Assembly (NCBI RefSeq): GCF_900111925.1 | Contig: NZ_FOKA01000003.1 | Coordinates: 62,001-126,000, forward strand | Direction: 5' to 3' | DNA from: Cellulomonas marina | GTDB lineage: Bacteria; Actinomycetota; Actinomycetes; Actinomycetales; Cellulomonadaceae | Length of the DNA: 64,000 bases | Part shown: positions 20,100-29,006 of the stretch, one piece after another | How the letters are laid out: the number at the start of each line of letters is the position of its first letter | Position numbering within the stretch: the first letter of the stretch is position 1 | Program-made: the position numbers and the translations under genes | The notes under the pieces: generated by a model | The model's database searches: none | What the model saw: the letters and a program-made list of their open reading frames with translations, nothing else | Told to the model about the DNA's origin: nothing

Positions 20100-20105
20100 A
20101 CCCTA
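20100..20105 (-). promoter_or_regulatory. Leaderless -10 box of lysR
   Basis: TAGGGT on the minus strand, 7 nt before the GTG at 20092, in the divergent intergenic region. Confidence 0.45.
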
Positions 20106-20123
20106 GCGGCGCGACGTGTCACC

Positions 20124-20172
20124 GTGCAGCGACGCTGCACGATCCGTTCACCACCTCGTGATGGTGCTGCAC
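20124..20172. promoter_or_regulatory. Candidate LysR operator between lysR and the EamA gene
   Basis: GTGCAGC-GAC-GCTGCAC (20124-20140) is a perfect 7-bp dyad, and a third half-site GCTGCAC occurs at 20166-20172, exactly 32 bp (three helical turns) from the identical half-site at 20134. A strong dyad plus a helically phased downstream half-site is what LysR tetramers bind. Confidence 0.6.
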
Positions 20173-20189
20173 GCTCCTCGCGGCGCAGG

Positions 20190-21365
20190 ATGACGCCCGT
20201 GCCGCCCCGTGACCGCCTCACCGCCCTGCTCGTCGCCCTGTGCTGGGGCGTGAACTTCCCCGCCATCCACCTGACCCTGGAGCAGTTCCCGCCGTTCCTG
20301 GCCGGGTCGCTGCGGTTCGCGGTGCTGGCCGTGCCGGCGGTCCTCCTCGTCCCGCGGCCGCAGGTGCCCCTGCGGTGGCTGCTCGGGTACGGGCTCGGGT
20401 TCGGCACGCTGCAGTTCGCGTTCCTGTACCTGGCGATGGACGGCGGCATGCCGACCGGCCTGGCGTCGCTCGTGCTGCAGTCGAGCGCGCCGTTCACCGT
20501 CGTCCTCGGCGCGCTGCTGCTGCGCGAGCGCGTCACCCGACGGCAGGCCGTCGGCATCGCCGTCGCCGTGCTCGGCCTGACGGGCATCGCGGTGCTCCGC
20601 GCCGGCGCGCACGGTGCCGGCGGGCTCGTCCCCGTGCTGCTGACCCTGTGCGGCGGGCTGGGCTGGGCGCTGGGCAACCTCGCCAGCCGCCGCGCGCAGG
20701 CCCCCGACCCCGTGCGCTTCACGCTGTGGATGTCGACGGTCCCCGTGCTGCCCCTGCTCGCGCTGGCGCTCGTCGTCGACGGGCGGGACGCCGTCGTGCG
20801 GTCCTTCACCACGCTGGGCACGGCGACGGGTGCGTGGGCGCTGGCCGGGCTGGCGTTCACCGTGCTGGTCGCGACGCTGCTGGGAACCGGACGCTGGACG
20901 GCGCTCATGGCCCGGCACCCGTCGTCCGTCGTCGCGCCCTGGTCGCTGCTCGTGCCGGTGGTCGGCATCGGCACGAGCTGGTGGTGGTTCGGCGAGCGGC
21001 CGGCCGGCGGCGAGCTCGCGCTGGCGGCTCTCGTCGTCGGCGGGGTGCTGCTGGGCTCGACCGCCCGACCGGCGCCGCCGCCCCAGCCCGTGCCGCCGTC
21101 TCTGTCCGCGGCGCCGTCCCGCGATGCGGCGCGGTCTCAGCCCGCGGTCGCCGTGCCGGCGGGCGCCACGGGCACGACGAGGGCCGTGGCGATCCCCGCC
21201 ACCCCCTCGCCCCTGCCGGTGAGACCGAGGCCGTCGGTCGTCGTCGCCGAGACCGAGACCGGCGCGCCGACGGCCGCCGACAGCGCCGCCTCCGCCTCCG
21301 CCCGCCGGGGTCCCAGCCGCGGCCGGTTGCCCACCACCTGCACGACGACGTTGCCGACCGCGTAG
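20190..21365 (+). CDS. EamA/DMT-family exporter, with long C-terminal tail
   Basis: Ten-helix drug/metabolite transporter (EamA domains at about 5-135 and 150-285): [14 protein letters not shown] at the start and the repeat-end motif [21 protein letters not shown]. Such proteins often export amino acids or metabolites; substrate unknown. The ATG at 20190 lies in the lysR divergent promoter region. Odd: the frame continues about 100 residues past the last helix as a Pro/Ala/Ser-rich tail and stops only at 21365, so it overlaps the convergent ispF by 229 bp. Either a real antisense overlap or a lost stop codon explains this. The conserved part ends near position 21070. Confidence 0.8.
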   Translation: MTPVPPRDRLTALLVALCWGVNFPAIHLTLEQFPPFLAGSLRFAVLAVPAVLLVPRPQVPLRWLLGYGLGFGTLQFAFLYLAMDGGMPTGLASLVLQSSAPFTVVLGALLLRERVTRRQAVGIAVAVLGLTGIAVLRAGAHGAGGLVPVLLTLCGGLGWALGNLASRRAQAPDPVRFTLWMSTVPVLPLLALALVVDGRDAVVRSFTTLGTATGAWALAGLAFTVLVATLLGTGRWTALMARHPSSVVAPWSLLVPVVGIGTSWWWFGERPAGGELALAALVVGGVLLGSTARPAPPPQPVPPSLSAAPSRDAARSQPAVAVPAGATGTTRAVAIPATPSPLPVRPRPSVVVAETETGAPTAADSAASASARRGPSRGRLPTTCTTTLPTA

Positions 21366-21718
21366 CCGGCCGCCCGGACCTGCCGGGCCGCCTCCGCCAG
21401 CAGCGTCGTGCCCGCCGCCCCCGCCCAGCGCGGGTCGGAGGTGCCGAAGACCGAGCCGAGGTCACCGATCCCCGCCGCCGTCAGCAGGGCGTCCGCCGCC
21501 GCGTGCGCCGCCACGTCGGCGTCGGAGTGGCCGGCGAGCGGTCGCTCCCCCGGCCACGCCAGCCCGGCCAGGTGCAGCACGGCGCCGGGCGCGGGGTCCG
21601 GGTCGTAGGCGTGCACGTCCACGCCGATCCCCGTGCGCGGCAGCCCCGCCGGCACCCCCGCCGCCATCCTGCCCGGCACCTCGTCGGGCACCCCTCCCGC
21701 GCCTGCGACGTCGGTCAT
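21137..21718 (-). CDS. ispF: 2-C-methyl-D-erythritol 2,4-cyclodiphosphate synthase
   Basis: MEP-pathway enzyme cyclising CDP-ME-2-phosphate to MEcPP with release of CMP. Predicted 193 residues. The zinc ligands appear in DVHAY and in AGHSDADV; the conserved end [13 protein letters not shown] is present. It is longer than the usual ~160 because of ~27 extra N-terminal residues. The start ATG at 21718 overlaps the ispD stop (ATGA). The last ~229 bp are covered by the antisense tail of the EamA gene. The ispD-ispF-cysS neighbourhood is as in M. tuberculosis except that lysR/EamA are inserted here. Confidence 0.93.
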   Translation of the reverse strand: MTDVAGAGGVPDEVPGRMAAGVPAGLPRTGIGVDVHAYDPDPAPGAVLHLAGLAWPGERPLAGHSDADVAAHAAADALLTAAGIGDLGSVFGTSDPRWAGAAGTTLLAEAARQVRAAGYAVGNVVVQVVGNRPRLGPRRAEAEAALSAAVGAPVSVSATTTDGLGLTGRGEGVAGIATALVVPVAPAGTATAG

Positions 21719-22518
21719 CCCTGGTCCCCCTCGTCGAGCAGCAGTCGCGCGACCGCGAGGTCGTGCGCCGTGGTCACCTTCATCGCCCGCTCCTCGCCGG
21801 GCACCACCCAGACCTCGGCGCCCAGCGCCTCGACGAGACCGGCGTCGTCGGTGAGGGCGGTCGCCTCGTCGCCCGCGAGGTGCGCGGCCGCCGCGTGCGC
21901 GCGGTCGAGGAGCGCGCGGTCGAACCCCTGCGGGGTCTGCACCGCGCGCAGCTCGCCGCGGTCGACGGTCGCCAGCACGGGCCACGCCGGGGGCGCGCCC
22001 GCCGGCCCGGGTACGGGACCGCCGGCGGCCCCGTGCACCGTCGTCGTGCCCGGTGCCACCTGCGGCCGTCCGACCCGCTTGAGCGTGTCCGTCACGGGCA
22101 GCCCCGGCACGACGGCGGCGCGACCGGCGCGCACCTCGGCCTCCACCGCGCGCACGAGGCCGGGACCCGCGAGCGCGCGCGCCGCGTCGTGCACGAGGAC
22201 GACGTCGACGTCGGGCCCGAGCACGGCCAGCCCCGCCGCCACCGACGCCTGCCGCGAGGCGCCGCCGGCGACCAGCCGCACCGGCACGCCGTCCAGCTCG
22301 GCCGGCAGGACCGACGCGAAGGGCGCCTCGCCCCCCGGCGGCACCGTCACGACCACGGAGACGACGACGCCCGACGCGGCGAGGCGTCGGGCGGCGTGGA
22401 GGACCAGGGGCTCGCCCGCCAGCGGCACGAGGGCCTTGGGGCCGGCGGCACCCAGACGACGACCGCTGCCGGCGGCGGTCAGCACGGCAGCGGTCGTCAT
22501 GGCGGAGCGGGGGGACAC
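21715..22518 (-). CDS. ispD: 2-C-methyl-D-erythritol 4-phosphate cytidylyltransferase
   Basis: MEP-pathway enzyme coupling CTP to MEP. Predicted 267 residues: nucleotidyltransferase signature [10 protein letters not shown] near the N-terminus, VLVHDAARA mid-protein, and TPQGFDR and LTDDAGLVE later. It is longer than E. coli IspD (236), partly from a Gly/Pro-rich insertion around residue 165-185. I chose GTG 22518 because GGAGA lies 5 nt upstream; ATG 22500 is an alternative with no such site. It follows carD by 48 nt, so carD-ispD-ispF form an operon. Confidence 0.92.
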   Translation of the reverse strand: MSPRSAMTTAAVLTAAGSGRRLGAAGPKALVPLAGEPLVLHAARRLAASGVVVSVVVTVPPGGEAPFASVLPAELDGVPVRLVAGGASRQASVAAGLAVLGPDVDVVLVHDAARALAGPGLVRAVEAEVRAGRAAVVPGLPVTDTLKRVGRPQVAPGTTTVHGAAGGPVPGPAGAPPAWPVLATVDRGELRAVQTPQGFDRALLDRAHAAAAHLAGDEATALTDDAGLVEALGAEVWVVPGEERAMKVTTAHDLAVARLLLDEGDQG

Positions 22519-22566
22519 GTGGTCTCCGGGGCAGGCGGCGGGACCCGTCCGGGCCGCCGCGGTGCG

Positions 22567-23049
22567 TCAGGAGGCCAGGACCTCGTCGAGGATGGCCTCG
22601 GCCTTGTCCTCCTCGGTGTGCTCGGCCAGCGCGAGCTCCGAGACGAGGATCTGCCGGGCGCGGGCGAGCATGCGCTTCTCCCCGGCGGACAGGCCGCGGT
22701 CGGCGTCGCGGCGGGAGAGGTCGCGGACGACCTCGGCCACCTTGATGACGTCACCCGAGGCGATCTTCTCGAGGTTCGCCTTGTAGCGGCGCGACCAGTT
22801 GGTCGGCTCCTCGGTGTAGGGGGCGCGCAGGACCTCGAAGACCCGGTCCAGCCCCTCTTGCCCGACGACGTCGCGGACGCCGACGAGGTCGACGTTCTCG
22901 GCCGGCACCTCGATGGTCAGGTCGCCTTGCGCGACCTTGAGCTTGAGGTAGATCTTGTCCTCGCCCCGGATGGTCCGGGTCTTGATCTCCTCGATGAGTG
23001 CGGCCCCGTGGTGCGGGTAGACAACAGTCTCCCCAACCGTGAAAGTCAT
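22567..23049 (-). CDS. carD: CarD-family RNA polymerase-binding regulator
   Basis: Essential actinobacterial transcription factor that binds the RNA polymerase beta subunit and stabilises open complexes, notably at rRNA promoters. Exactly 160 residues. The N-terminal CarD_CdnL/TRCF domain ([21 protein letters not shown]) contacts polymerase; the helical C-terminal half ([20 protein letters not shown]) contacts upstream promoter DNA. The ATG is at 23049. A TAGACT -10 lies at 23078-23083. It is divergent from lpqE and upstream of ispD-ispF, the same order as M. tuberculosis Rv3584-Rv3581c. Confidence 0.96.
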   Translation of the reverse strand: MTFTVGETVVYPHHGAALIEEIKTRTIRGEDKIYLKLKVAQGDLTIEVPAENVDLVGVRDVVGQEGLDRVFEVLRAPYTEEPTNWSRRYKANLEKIASGDVIKVAEVVRDLSRRDADRGLSAGEKRMLARARQILVSELALAEHTEEDKAEAILDEVLAS

Positions 23050-23077
23050 CTGCAGGTGTCCCCTTTCGCAATGGCCG

Positions 23078-23083
23078 AGTCTA
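23078..23083 (-). promoter_or_regulatory. carD -10 box
   Basis: TAGACT on the minus strand predicts transcription from about 23071 and a leader of about 22 nt. Confidence 0.45.
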
Positions 23084-23210
23084 GCACGCGACCCCTTCGC
23101 GACGGCCGTCCCCGTGGTCTGCGTCACACCACCGTGGCGCGCGAATCCGCAGGTCAGCGGCCGGACCTGCGGCGGGACCGCCCGGGGGGCCGCACGCGTC
23201 CCCCGACCGA

Positions 23211-23216
23211 TAGGCT
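23211..23216 (+). promoter_or_regulatory. lpqE -10 box
   Basis: TAGGCT on the plus strand predicts a start near 23223 and a ~37-nt leader. No clear -35 is seen in the 210-nt divergent region shared with carD. Confidence 0.4.
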
Positions 23217-23259
23217 CGGGGCCGCACGTCGAGGACCAGACACGACCCCAGGAGCACCC

Positions 23260-23907
23260 GTGACCGCGTTGCCCGCGTCCCTGCCCGCGCGCCCGTCGCG
23301 CCGCCCCGCGCGCCCCCGTGCAGAGGCACGCACCGGGGCCCGCGCCGATGCACGCACGGTGGCGCGGGCCCTGCCCGCCGCCGGGTTCGCGGTGCTCGCC
23401 CTGGCCGGCTGCACGGCGACGAACCCCGTCACCACCAACGTGAGCTACGACCCCTCGGACGGCATCGGCGTCACCGTCGGGACCGTCTACGCCCAGAACC
23501 TCCTGGTCCTCACGACGGCGGAGGGCGAGCCGGGGGTGCTCGTCGGCGCGTTCACCAACGAGAGCTCGGACGCGGTCGACGTGTCCCTCGAGCTGCCGGG
23601 CGGCGAGAGCGACAGCCTCGACCTGGCGGCGGCCGAGGCCGTCTACCTCGGCACGGAGGACGACGAGGGGATCGCCATCGACACGGTGCCCGCGGCACCG
23701 GGCGGCCTCGTCGACGTCACGATGTCCACGCCGGAGGGCGGGTCGCAGACGGTCCGCGTCCCCGTGCTCGACGGCACGCTGCCGGAGTACGCCACGCTCG
23801 TCCCCACCCCGCCCGGCTCCACCGTCTCCCCGAGCGCGACGCCCGCCCCCAGCGGCTCCGCCGGCGCCGGGAACGAGGAGGGCGAGGAGGGCGAGGAGGA
23901 GGGCTGA
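23260..23907 (+). CDS. lpqE: LpqE-like lipoprotein
   Basis: A 215-residue predicted lipoprotein: h-region FAVLALAGC with lipid-modified C51, followed by an immunoglobulin-like or copper-chaperone-like beta domain and an acidic tail rich in Glu/Gly. It is equivalent to M. tuberculosis LpqE (Rv3584) by position, divergent from carD. Function in the family is not established. The GTG at 23260 has AGGAG 5 nt upstream, but this gives an unusually long, Arg/Ala-rich n-region of ~40 residues; an internal GTG at 23359 would give a normal signal peptide but has no ribosome-binding site. Confidence 0.75.
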   Translation: MTALPASLPARPSRRPARPRAEARTGARADARTVARALPAAGFAVLALAGCTATNPVTTNVSYDPSDGIGVTVGTVYAQNLLVLTTAEGEPGVLVGAFTNESSDAVDVSLELPGGESDSLDLAAAEAVYLGTEDDEGIAIDTVPAAPGGLVDVTMSTPEGGSQTVRVPVLDGTLPEYATLVPTPPGSTVSPSATPAPSGSAGAGNEEGEEGEEEG

Positions 23908-23972
23908 CGCGCCCCCTCCGGGCCCGGCCCGGCGGCCCGGTCGGGCCACCCGGCCCCCACCCGCGCACGGCG

Positions 23973-24008
23973 ACGGAGGCCCGCACCCCGAGGGGTGCGG
24001 GCCTCCGT
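23973..24008. terminator. Bidirectional terminator between lpqE and pstB
   Basis: The 17-nt arms at 23973-23989 and 23992-24008 are perfect complements (the central bases form the loop). It lies between two convergent genes. Confidence 0.85.
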
Positions 24009-24043
24009 GGCATCGCGGGCACGGCCGGGGCCGCGCGCGCCGG

Positions 24044-24823
24044 TCAGCCGAAGCGGCCGGAGATGTAGTCCTCCGTGGCCTGCTCGTGCGGGGAGGAGAA
24101 GATCGTCGAGGTGTCGTCGATCTCGATGAGGCGACCGGGCTTGCCGGTGCCGGCGATGTTGAAGAACCCCGTGCGGTCGCTCACGCGCGCGGCCTGCTGC
24201 ATGTTGTGCGTGACGATGACGATCGTGTAGTCGTCCTTGAGCTCGGCGATGAGATCCTCGATCGCGAGCGTCGAGATGGGGTCCAGCGCCGAGCACGGCT
24301 CGTCCATGAGGAGCACCTGCGGCTTCACCGCGATGGCGCGCGCGATGCACAGGCGCTGCTGCTGGCCGCCCGACAGGCCCGACCCGGGCCGGTCGAGGCG
24401 GTCCTTGACCTCGTTCCAGAGGTTGGCGCCCTGCAGGGACTGCTCGACGAGGTCCTGCGCGTCGCCCTTGGAGATGCGCTTGTTGTTCAGCCTCACGCCG
24501 GCCAGCACGTTCTCGGCGATGGACATCGTCGGGAACGGGTTGGGGCGCTGGAAGACCATGCCGACGTGCCGGCGGACCGCGACGGGGTCGACGTCGGAGC
24601 CGTACATGTCCACGCCGTCCATGACGACCTTGCCCTCGGCCCGGGCGCCGGGGATGACCTCGTGCATGCGGTTGAGCGTCCGCAGGAAGGTCGACTTGCC
24701 GCAGCCCGACGGGCCGATGAGCGCCGTGACCGTGCGGGGCTCGATCGTCATGGAGACGTCGGCCACGGCCAGGAAGCTGCCGTAGTAGATGTTCAGGTCG
24801 CTGACGTCGATGCGCTTGGCCAT
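24044..24823 (-). CDS. pstB: Phosphate ABC transporter ATPase PstB
   Basis: ATPase of the high-affinity phosphate importer PstSCAB, 259 residues. Walker [10 protein letters not shown] (about 38-46), Q-loop FQRPNPFP characteristic of PstB, signature LSGGQQQR, Walker B VLLMDEP, H-loop THNM. The ATG at 24823 lies 55 nt downstream of pstA. Last gene of the pstS-pstC-pstA-pstB operon, expected to be induced by phosphate starvation through SenX3-RegX3. Confidence 0.97.
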   Translation of the reverse strand: MAKRIDVSDLNIYYGSFLAVADVSMTIEPRTVTALIGPSGCGKSTFLRTLNRMHEVIPGARAEGKVVMDGVDMYGSDVDPVAVRRHVGMVFQRPNPFPTMSIAENVLAGVRLNNKRISKGDAQDLVEQSLQGANLWNEVKDRLDRPGSGLSGGQQQRLCIARAIAVKPQVLLMDEPCSALDPISTLAIEDLIAELKDDYTIVIVTHNMQQAARVSDRTGFFNIAGTGKPGRLIEIDDTSTIFSSPHEQATEDYISGRFG

Positions 24824-24878
24824 CGGTGTCCTTCGGGGTGTGGTGTCGGCCGGCCGGAGAGGTGCTCCGCCGGGGCGG

Positions 24879-25847
24879 TCAGCGACCGGCCTTGGGGGCG
24901 AAGAAGCGGGCGATGAGGCGCGCGATCAGGTTGAGCGCCATGACGATGAGGATGAGCGTCAGGGCGGCGGCCCAGGCGCGGTCGAAGTTGATCGTCGGGA
25001 TGCAGTCGGTCGCCCCCGCCACGCAGGACACGTTGCCCTGACGGTACTGCCCGAAGATGTACACGGGCAGGGTCATCATGCGGCCGTCGAAGACGTTGGT
25101 GTTGATGCTGTCGACCGTGCCCGCCACGATGAGCAGCGGGGCCGTCTCGCCGATGACGCGGGCGATGGCCAGCATGACGCCCGTCGCGATGCCCGCGATC
25201 GCGGTGCGGAGCACGACCTTGAGGATCGTCAGGTACTTCGGCACGCCCAGCGCGTAGGAGGCCTCCCGCAGCTCGTTCGGCACGAGCCGGAGCATCTCCT
25301 CGCAGGACCGCACGACGACCGGGATCATGAGGACCGAGAGCGCCACCGACCCGGCGATGCCCAGGCGGACGCCCGGCCCGAAGAACAGCGCGAACAGGGC
25401 GTAGGCGAACAGGCCCGCGACGATCGACGGGATGCCCGTCATGACGTCGACGAAGAAGGTGACGGACTTCGCCAGCCGCCCGCGGCCGTACTCGACGAGG
25501 TAGATCGCGCACAGCAGCCCGATCGGCACGCTGATGAGCGCGGCGAAGAGGGTGATGAGGAGCGTGCCGAGGATGGCGTGGTAGATGCCGCCGGCGTCCA
25601 TCCCGCCGAACACGCCGCGCATCGACACCGTGAGGAAGTAGAGGTCGAACCGCTCGAGGCCGCGGCTGATGACGGTCCACGACACCGACACCAGGGGCAC
25701 GAGGGCCACGGCGAAGGCGAGCGTCACGACCACGGTCATGAGGCGGTCGGCCCGCTTGCGGCTCGGCTCCAGGCCGGCGCCGGTGAGCTGGCGGCGCAGC
25801 TCGTCGTCGGCGGCGGGTCGCGTGGGGGCGCTCTGCACGGTGGCCAT
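24879..25847 (-). CDS. pstA: Phosphate ABC transporter permease PstA
   Basis: Membrane permease subunit, 322 residues, six predicted helices, with the ABC-permease EAA loop around [19 protein letters not shown] and the family segment [10 protein letters not shown] ~40-residue cytoplasmic N-terminus precedes the first helix. The ATG at 25847 shares a base with the pstC stop (TGATG). It forms the phosphate channel with PstC. Confidence 0.95.
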   Translation of the reverse strand: MATVQSAPTRPAADDELRRQLTGAGLEPSRKRADRLMTVVVTLAFAVALVPLVSVSWTVISRGLERFDLYFLTVSMRGVFGGMDAGGIYHAILGTLLITLFAALISVPIGLLCAIYLVEYGRGRLAKSVTFFVDVMTGIPSIVAGLFAYALFALFFGPGVRLGIAGSVALSVLMIPVVVRSCEEMLRLVPNELREASYALGVPKYLTILKVVLRTAIAGIATGVMLAIARVIGETAPLLIVAGTVDSINTNVFDGRMMTLPVYIFGQYRQGNVSCVAGATDCIPTINFDRAWAAALTLILIVMALNLIARLIARFFAPKAGR

Positions 25848-26848
25848 CAGTTCGCTCCGGAGAACTCGGCCCGGCGCGAGACGATCCAGCGCGCGAGCAT
25901 GTTGACGGCGAGGGTGATCACGAACAGCACGAGGCCCGTGGCGATGAGCGTGCTGACGCCGTAGGTGTTGGCCTCGGGGAACTGGTTGGCGATGTTCGCC
26001 GCGATCGTCTGGTGCTGCCCGGCCTGCAGGAGCGCGAAGCTGTAGGCGAAGCCCGGCGACAGGATCATGAGGACGGCCATCGTCTCCCCCAGGGCGCGGC
26101 CGAGACCGAGCATCGCGGCGGAGATGATGCCCGAGCGGGCGAAGGGCAGGACCGCCGTGCGGATCACCTCCAGGCGGGTCGCGCCGAGGGCCAGCGCGGC
26201 CTCCTCGTGCAGGCGCGGCGTCTGGAGGAAGACCTCCCGGCAGACCGCGGTGATGATCGGCAGGATCATCACCGCGAGCACGACGCCGACGGTGAAGACC
26301 GTGCGGGCGGGGTGGGCCGCGGGACCGTCGAACAGCGGGATCCAGCCCAGGTACTGGGCGAGGAAGTCCTGCACCGGCACGATCCGCGGCGCCAGCACCA
26401 GCGAGCCCCACAGCCCGTAGACCACCGAGGGGATCGCGGCGAGCAGGTCCACGAGGTAGCCCAGGCCCTGCGCGAGCCGCCGCGGCGCGTAGTGCGAGAT
26501 GAACAGCGCGATGCCGATCGCCAGCGGCGTGCCGATGAGCAGCGCGAGGACCGCGGCCAGCAGTGTGCCGAACACGAGCGGCCCGACGTAGCCGAGGATC
26601 CCGCCGGCCTCGGGGAACCAGGAGATGCGCTCGGCCAGCTCGGCCGGGCTCGTCGTCACGGCCGGCATCGCCTCGAGCACGAGGAACACCGTCACCGCCG
26701 CGAGCAGCGCGAGGATGGTGACGCCCGAGGCGGTGCTCAGGCGGGCGAACGCGCGGTTGGCCAGGCTCGCGCGGCCGTGGGTCATGGACTCCGCCGGGGT
26801 CAGCGACGGCTCGGCGCCCTCGGGGCGTCGCGTCGGGGTGGTGCTCAT
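25847..26848 (-). CDS. pstC: Phosphate ABC transporter permease PstC
   Basis: Second permease subunit, 333 residues, six main helices after a polar ~40-residue N-terminus. The EAA-type loop is LHEEAALALGATRLEVIRT and the family motif GRALGETMAV is present. The ATG at 26848 has GGAGGA 5 nt upstream. It is separated from pstS by 91 nt containing a strong hairpin, so it is probably transcribed at a lower level than pstS. Confidence 0.95.
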   Translation of the reverse strand: MSTTPTRRPEGAEPSLTPAESMTHGRASLANRAFARLSTASGVTILALLAAVTVFLVLEAMPAVTTSPAELAERISWFPEAGGILGYVGPLVFGTLLAAVLALLIGTPLAIGIALFISHYAPRRLAQGLGYLVDLLAAIPSVVYGLWGSLVLAPRIVPVQDFLAQYLGWIPLFDGPAAHPARTVFTVGVVLAVMILPIITAVCREVFLQTPRLHEEAALALGATRLEVIRTAVLPFARSGIISAAMLGLGRALGETMAVLMILSPGFAYSFALLQAGQHQTIAANIANQFPEANTYGVSTLIATGLVLFVITLAVNMLARWIVSRRAEFSGAN

Positions 26849-26891
26849 CGGTCCTCCGGGGGTCCGGTGGTCGTTCCGGGGGCGGCGCGCC

Positions 26892-26921
26892 GGTGGCCGG
26901 TCCCGAGCGGGACCGGCCACC
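26892..26921 (-). terminator. Intra-operon hairpin between pstS and pstC
   Basis: A perfect 13-bp stem (26892-26904 with 26909-26921) and a GAGC loop, located 19 nt after the pstS stop. It probably acts as a partial terminator or 3' stabiliser that raises PstS over PstCAB. Confidence 0.7.
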
Positions 26922-26939
26922 AGCGTGACGTGCGTGGCG

Positions 26940-28070
26940 TCAGGACGCCAGGGTGATGGCGCCGATCGCCGCCGTGACCTGCTCGCGCAGGGTCTCGGAG
27001 ATCGGGGCGTTGCCCGCGGCGCCCGCCGCGGCCTGCTGGCCGCCCTCCGACGCGAGGTAGGTCAGCCACGCCTTGACGAGGTCGACCTGCTCCTGCTCCT
27101 CGTACGCGAGGCAGGCGATCGTGTAGGAGACGAGGACGATCGGGTAGGCGCCCGCCTCCGTGGTGTCGCGCTCGAGCTCGAGCGCCAGGTCGTGCTCCGC
27201 GCGCCCCTCGGCGACCGGGGAGGCGTCGACGACCGCCGCGGCGGCCTCCGGCGAGAACGGCACGTACTCCTCGCCGACCTTCACCGCGACGGTGCCGAGC
27301 GAGCCGGCGCGCGAGGCGTCGGCGTAGCCGATGGTGCCCTCGGCGCCCTCGACCGTCTGGACCACGCCGGACGTGCCCTGCGCGGACTGCGTCCCGCTGA
27401 AGGGCCAGTCGCCCGACGGCTCCTCCGTCCACACCTCGGGGGCGGCGGCGGCGAGGTACTCCGTGAAGTTCTCCGTCGTGCCGGACTCGTCGGAGCGGTT
27501 GACGGGCGTGATGGCCAGGTCGGGCAGCGTCACGCCCTCGTTCTCCGCGGCGATGGCCGGGTCGTTCCAGTTCGTGATCGCGCCGGAGAAGATGCCGGCG
27601 ATCGTCGCGGCGCTCATCTGGAGCTGCTCCGTGACCTCGGGCAGGTTGTAGATGACCGCGATGGGGCTGATGTACAGCGGGAGCTCGGTGACGCCGGCGC
27701 CAAAGCAGCGCTCCTCGGCCGTCGCGAGCTCCTCCTCGTCCAGCGCCGCGTCGGAGCCGGCGAAGTCCGTGCCGCCCTCGAGGAACTGGGTACGCCCCGC
27801 GCCGGAGCCGGCCGGGTCGTAGGAGACGGACACGTCGGGGTTGGCGCTCTGGAACCCGGCGCGCCAGGCCTCCATCGCCGACTCCTGCGAGCTCGCGCCC
27901 GCGCCGACGAGCTCGCCCGACAGCTCCGAGCCGCCCGCCGCGGGGGCGGAGCTCTCGCCACCGGCGGCACCGGGCACGGCGTTGTCCGACCCGCAGGCGG
28001 CCAGCGTCAGGGCGAGGGCGCCCACCACCACACCGGCACGAGCCCCACGGCTGGTTCGGTTCAGCTTCAC
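26940..28070 (-). CDS. pstS: Phosphate-binding lipoprotein PstS
   Basis: Extracytoplasmic phosphate receptor, 376 residues. The lipobox LTLAAC gives lipidated C26, followed by a Gly/Ser/Ala-rich spacer. Phosphate-binding segments are recognisable: GAGASSQ early, DFAGSDAALD, and RSDESGTTENFTEYL. The GTG at 28070 lacks a strong ribosome-binding site. The gene is preceded by 11-bp-phased PHO-box units (28139-28182) and a TACCGT -10 (28124-28129), so RegX3-dependent induction is likely. First gene of the pst operon; regX3 lies 216 nt upstream on the same strand. Confidence 0.96.
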   Translation of the reverse strand: MKLNRTSRGARAGVVVGALALTLAACGSDNAVPGAAGGESSAPAAGGSELSGELVGAGASSQESAMEAWRAGFQSANPDVSVSYDPAGSGAGRTQFLEGGTDFAGSDAALDEEELATAEERCFGAGVTELPLYISPIAVIYNLPEVTEQLQMSAATIAGIFSGAITNWNDPAIAAENEGVTLPDLAITPVNRSDESGTTENFTEYLAAAAPEVWTEEPSGDWPFSGTQSAQGTSGVVQTVEGAEGTIGYADASRAGSLGTVAVKVGEEYVPFSPEAAAAVVDASPVAEGRAEHDLALELERDTTEAGAYPIVLVSYTIACLAYEEQEQVDLVKAWLTYLASEGGQQAAAGAAGNAPISETLREQVTAAIGAITLAS

Positions 28071-28123
28071 GTCATTCCGTCCGTTCGTCGCACGTCCGCG
28101 CACGTCCTGCGCGCCGTGCCCCG

Positions 28124-28129
28124 ACGGTA
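28124..28129 (-). promoter_or_regulatory. pstS -10 box
   Basis: TACCGT on the minus strand, predicted start about 28117. The first PHO unit begins about 10 bp upstream, covering the -35 region, as expected for an activator-dependent promoter. Confidence 0.55.
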
Positions 28130-28138
28130 GGCAGGGGA

Positions 28139-28182
28139 GGTGACCGGGTGGTCGGGCTCGGGTGAACCGCGGGTGAACGACG
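28139..28182 (-). promoter_or_regulatory. PHO box upstream of pstS
   Basis: Four units in strict 11-bp phase: GGTGACC (28139), GGTCGGG (28150), GGTGAAC (28161) and GGTGAAC (28172) on the plus strand. Read on the pstS strand, the two best are GTTCACCCGAG and GTTCACCCGCG-type direct repeats. GTTCACC repeated every 11 bp is the PhoP/RegX3 site of actinobacteria. senX3-regX3 are the neighbouring genes. Confidence 0.8.
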
Positions 28183-28286
28183 GGCGACGACTCGTCCGGG
28201 TGACGTCCTGCCCCCTTGACGGCGCGCCCGCGGCGCGGCATAGGTGTGGCCCGGGTCACGCCCGTCCTCGCCGGGCCGGCGACCGG

Positions 28287-29006
28287 TCAGGCCGTGGCGG
28301 GGTCGTCGAGCTTGTAGCCCAGGCCACGCACGGTGACGAGCAGCCGGGGGTCGGCGGGGTCGTCCTCGATCTTGGCCCGCACCCGCTTGACGTGGACGTC
28401 GAGGGTCTTGGTGTCCCCCACGTAGTTCGCGCCCCACACCCGGTCGATGAGCTGGCCGCGCGTGAGCACCCGGCCCGCGTTGCGCATGAGCAGCTCGAGC
28501 AGCTCGAACTCCTTGAGCGGGAACGCGACGGCGCTGCCGCGCACGTGCACGGTGTGCCGCTCGACGTCGAGGAGCACGGGCCCCACCTCCAGCACGCCGC
28601 CGTCCTCGCCCCCGGCGGCGGCACCGGCCCCGCCGGCGCGCGGCCGCCGCAGCACGGCCCGCACGCGGGCGACGAGCTCGCGGCCCGAGTACGGCTTCGT
28701 CACGTAGTCGTCGGCCCCGAGCTCCAGGCCGACGACCTTGTCGATCTCGTCGTCCTTGGCCGTCAGCATGACGACCGGCACGTCGGAGGTGAGCCGGATG
28801 CGCCGGCAGACCTCCGTGCCCGGCATGCCGGGCAGCATGAGGTCGAGCAGCACGAGGTCGACGGGCGGCTCGGTGGCCGCCTCGAACGCGGCGAGCCCGT
28901 CGGGCCCCGTCTCGGCGACCCGCACGTCGTAGCCCTCGCGCCGCAGCAGGAAGGCGAGCGGCTCGGAGTACGAGGGCTCGTCCTCGACGACGAGGATCAG
29001 GGTCAC
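28287..29006 (-). CDS. regX3: Response regulator RegX3 (PhoP-type)
   Basis: OmpR/PhoB-family response regulator of 239 residues. Receiver domain: acidic pocket E8-D9, phosphoacceptor D55 (LVLLDLMLPG), conserved Lys in YVTKPYS. The C-terminal winged helix (FPLKEFELLELLMRNAGRVLTRGQL, and a DVHVKRVRAKIE recognition region) binds DNA. The GTG at 29006 overlaps the senX3 stop (GTGA). With SenX3 it activates phosphate-starvation genes; candidate sites lie before pstS and phoU in this window. Confidence 0.94.
   Translation of the reverse strand: MTLILVVEDEPSYSEPLAFLLRREGYDVRVAETGPDGLAAFEAATEPPVDLVLLDLMLPGMPGTEVCRRIRLTSDVPVVMLTAKDDEIDKVVGLELGADDYVTKPYSGRELVARVRAVLRRPRAGGAGAAAGGEDGGVLEVGPVLLDVERHTVHVRGSAVAFPLKEFELLELLMRNAGRVLTRGQLIDRVWGANYVGDTKTLDVHVKRVRAKIEDDPADPRLLVTVRGLGYKLDDPATA

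Noticed and set aside
20146-20152. Single GTTCACC heptamer between lysR and EamA
   Set aside because: No second unit at 11 or 22 bp, so it is not a PHO box.
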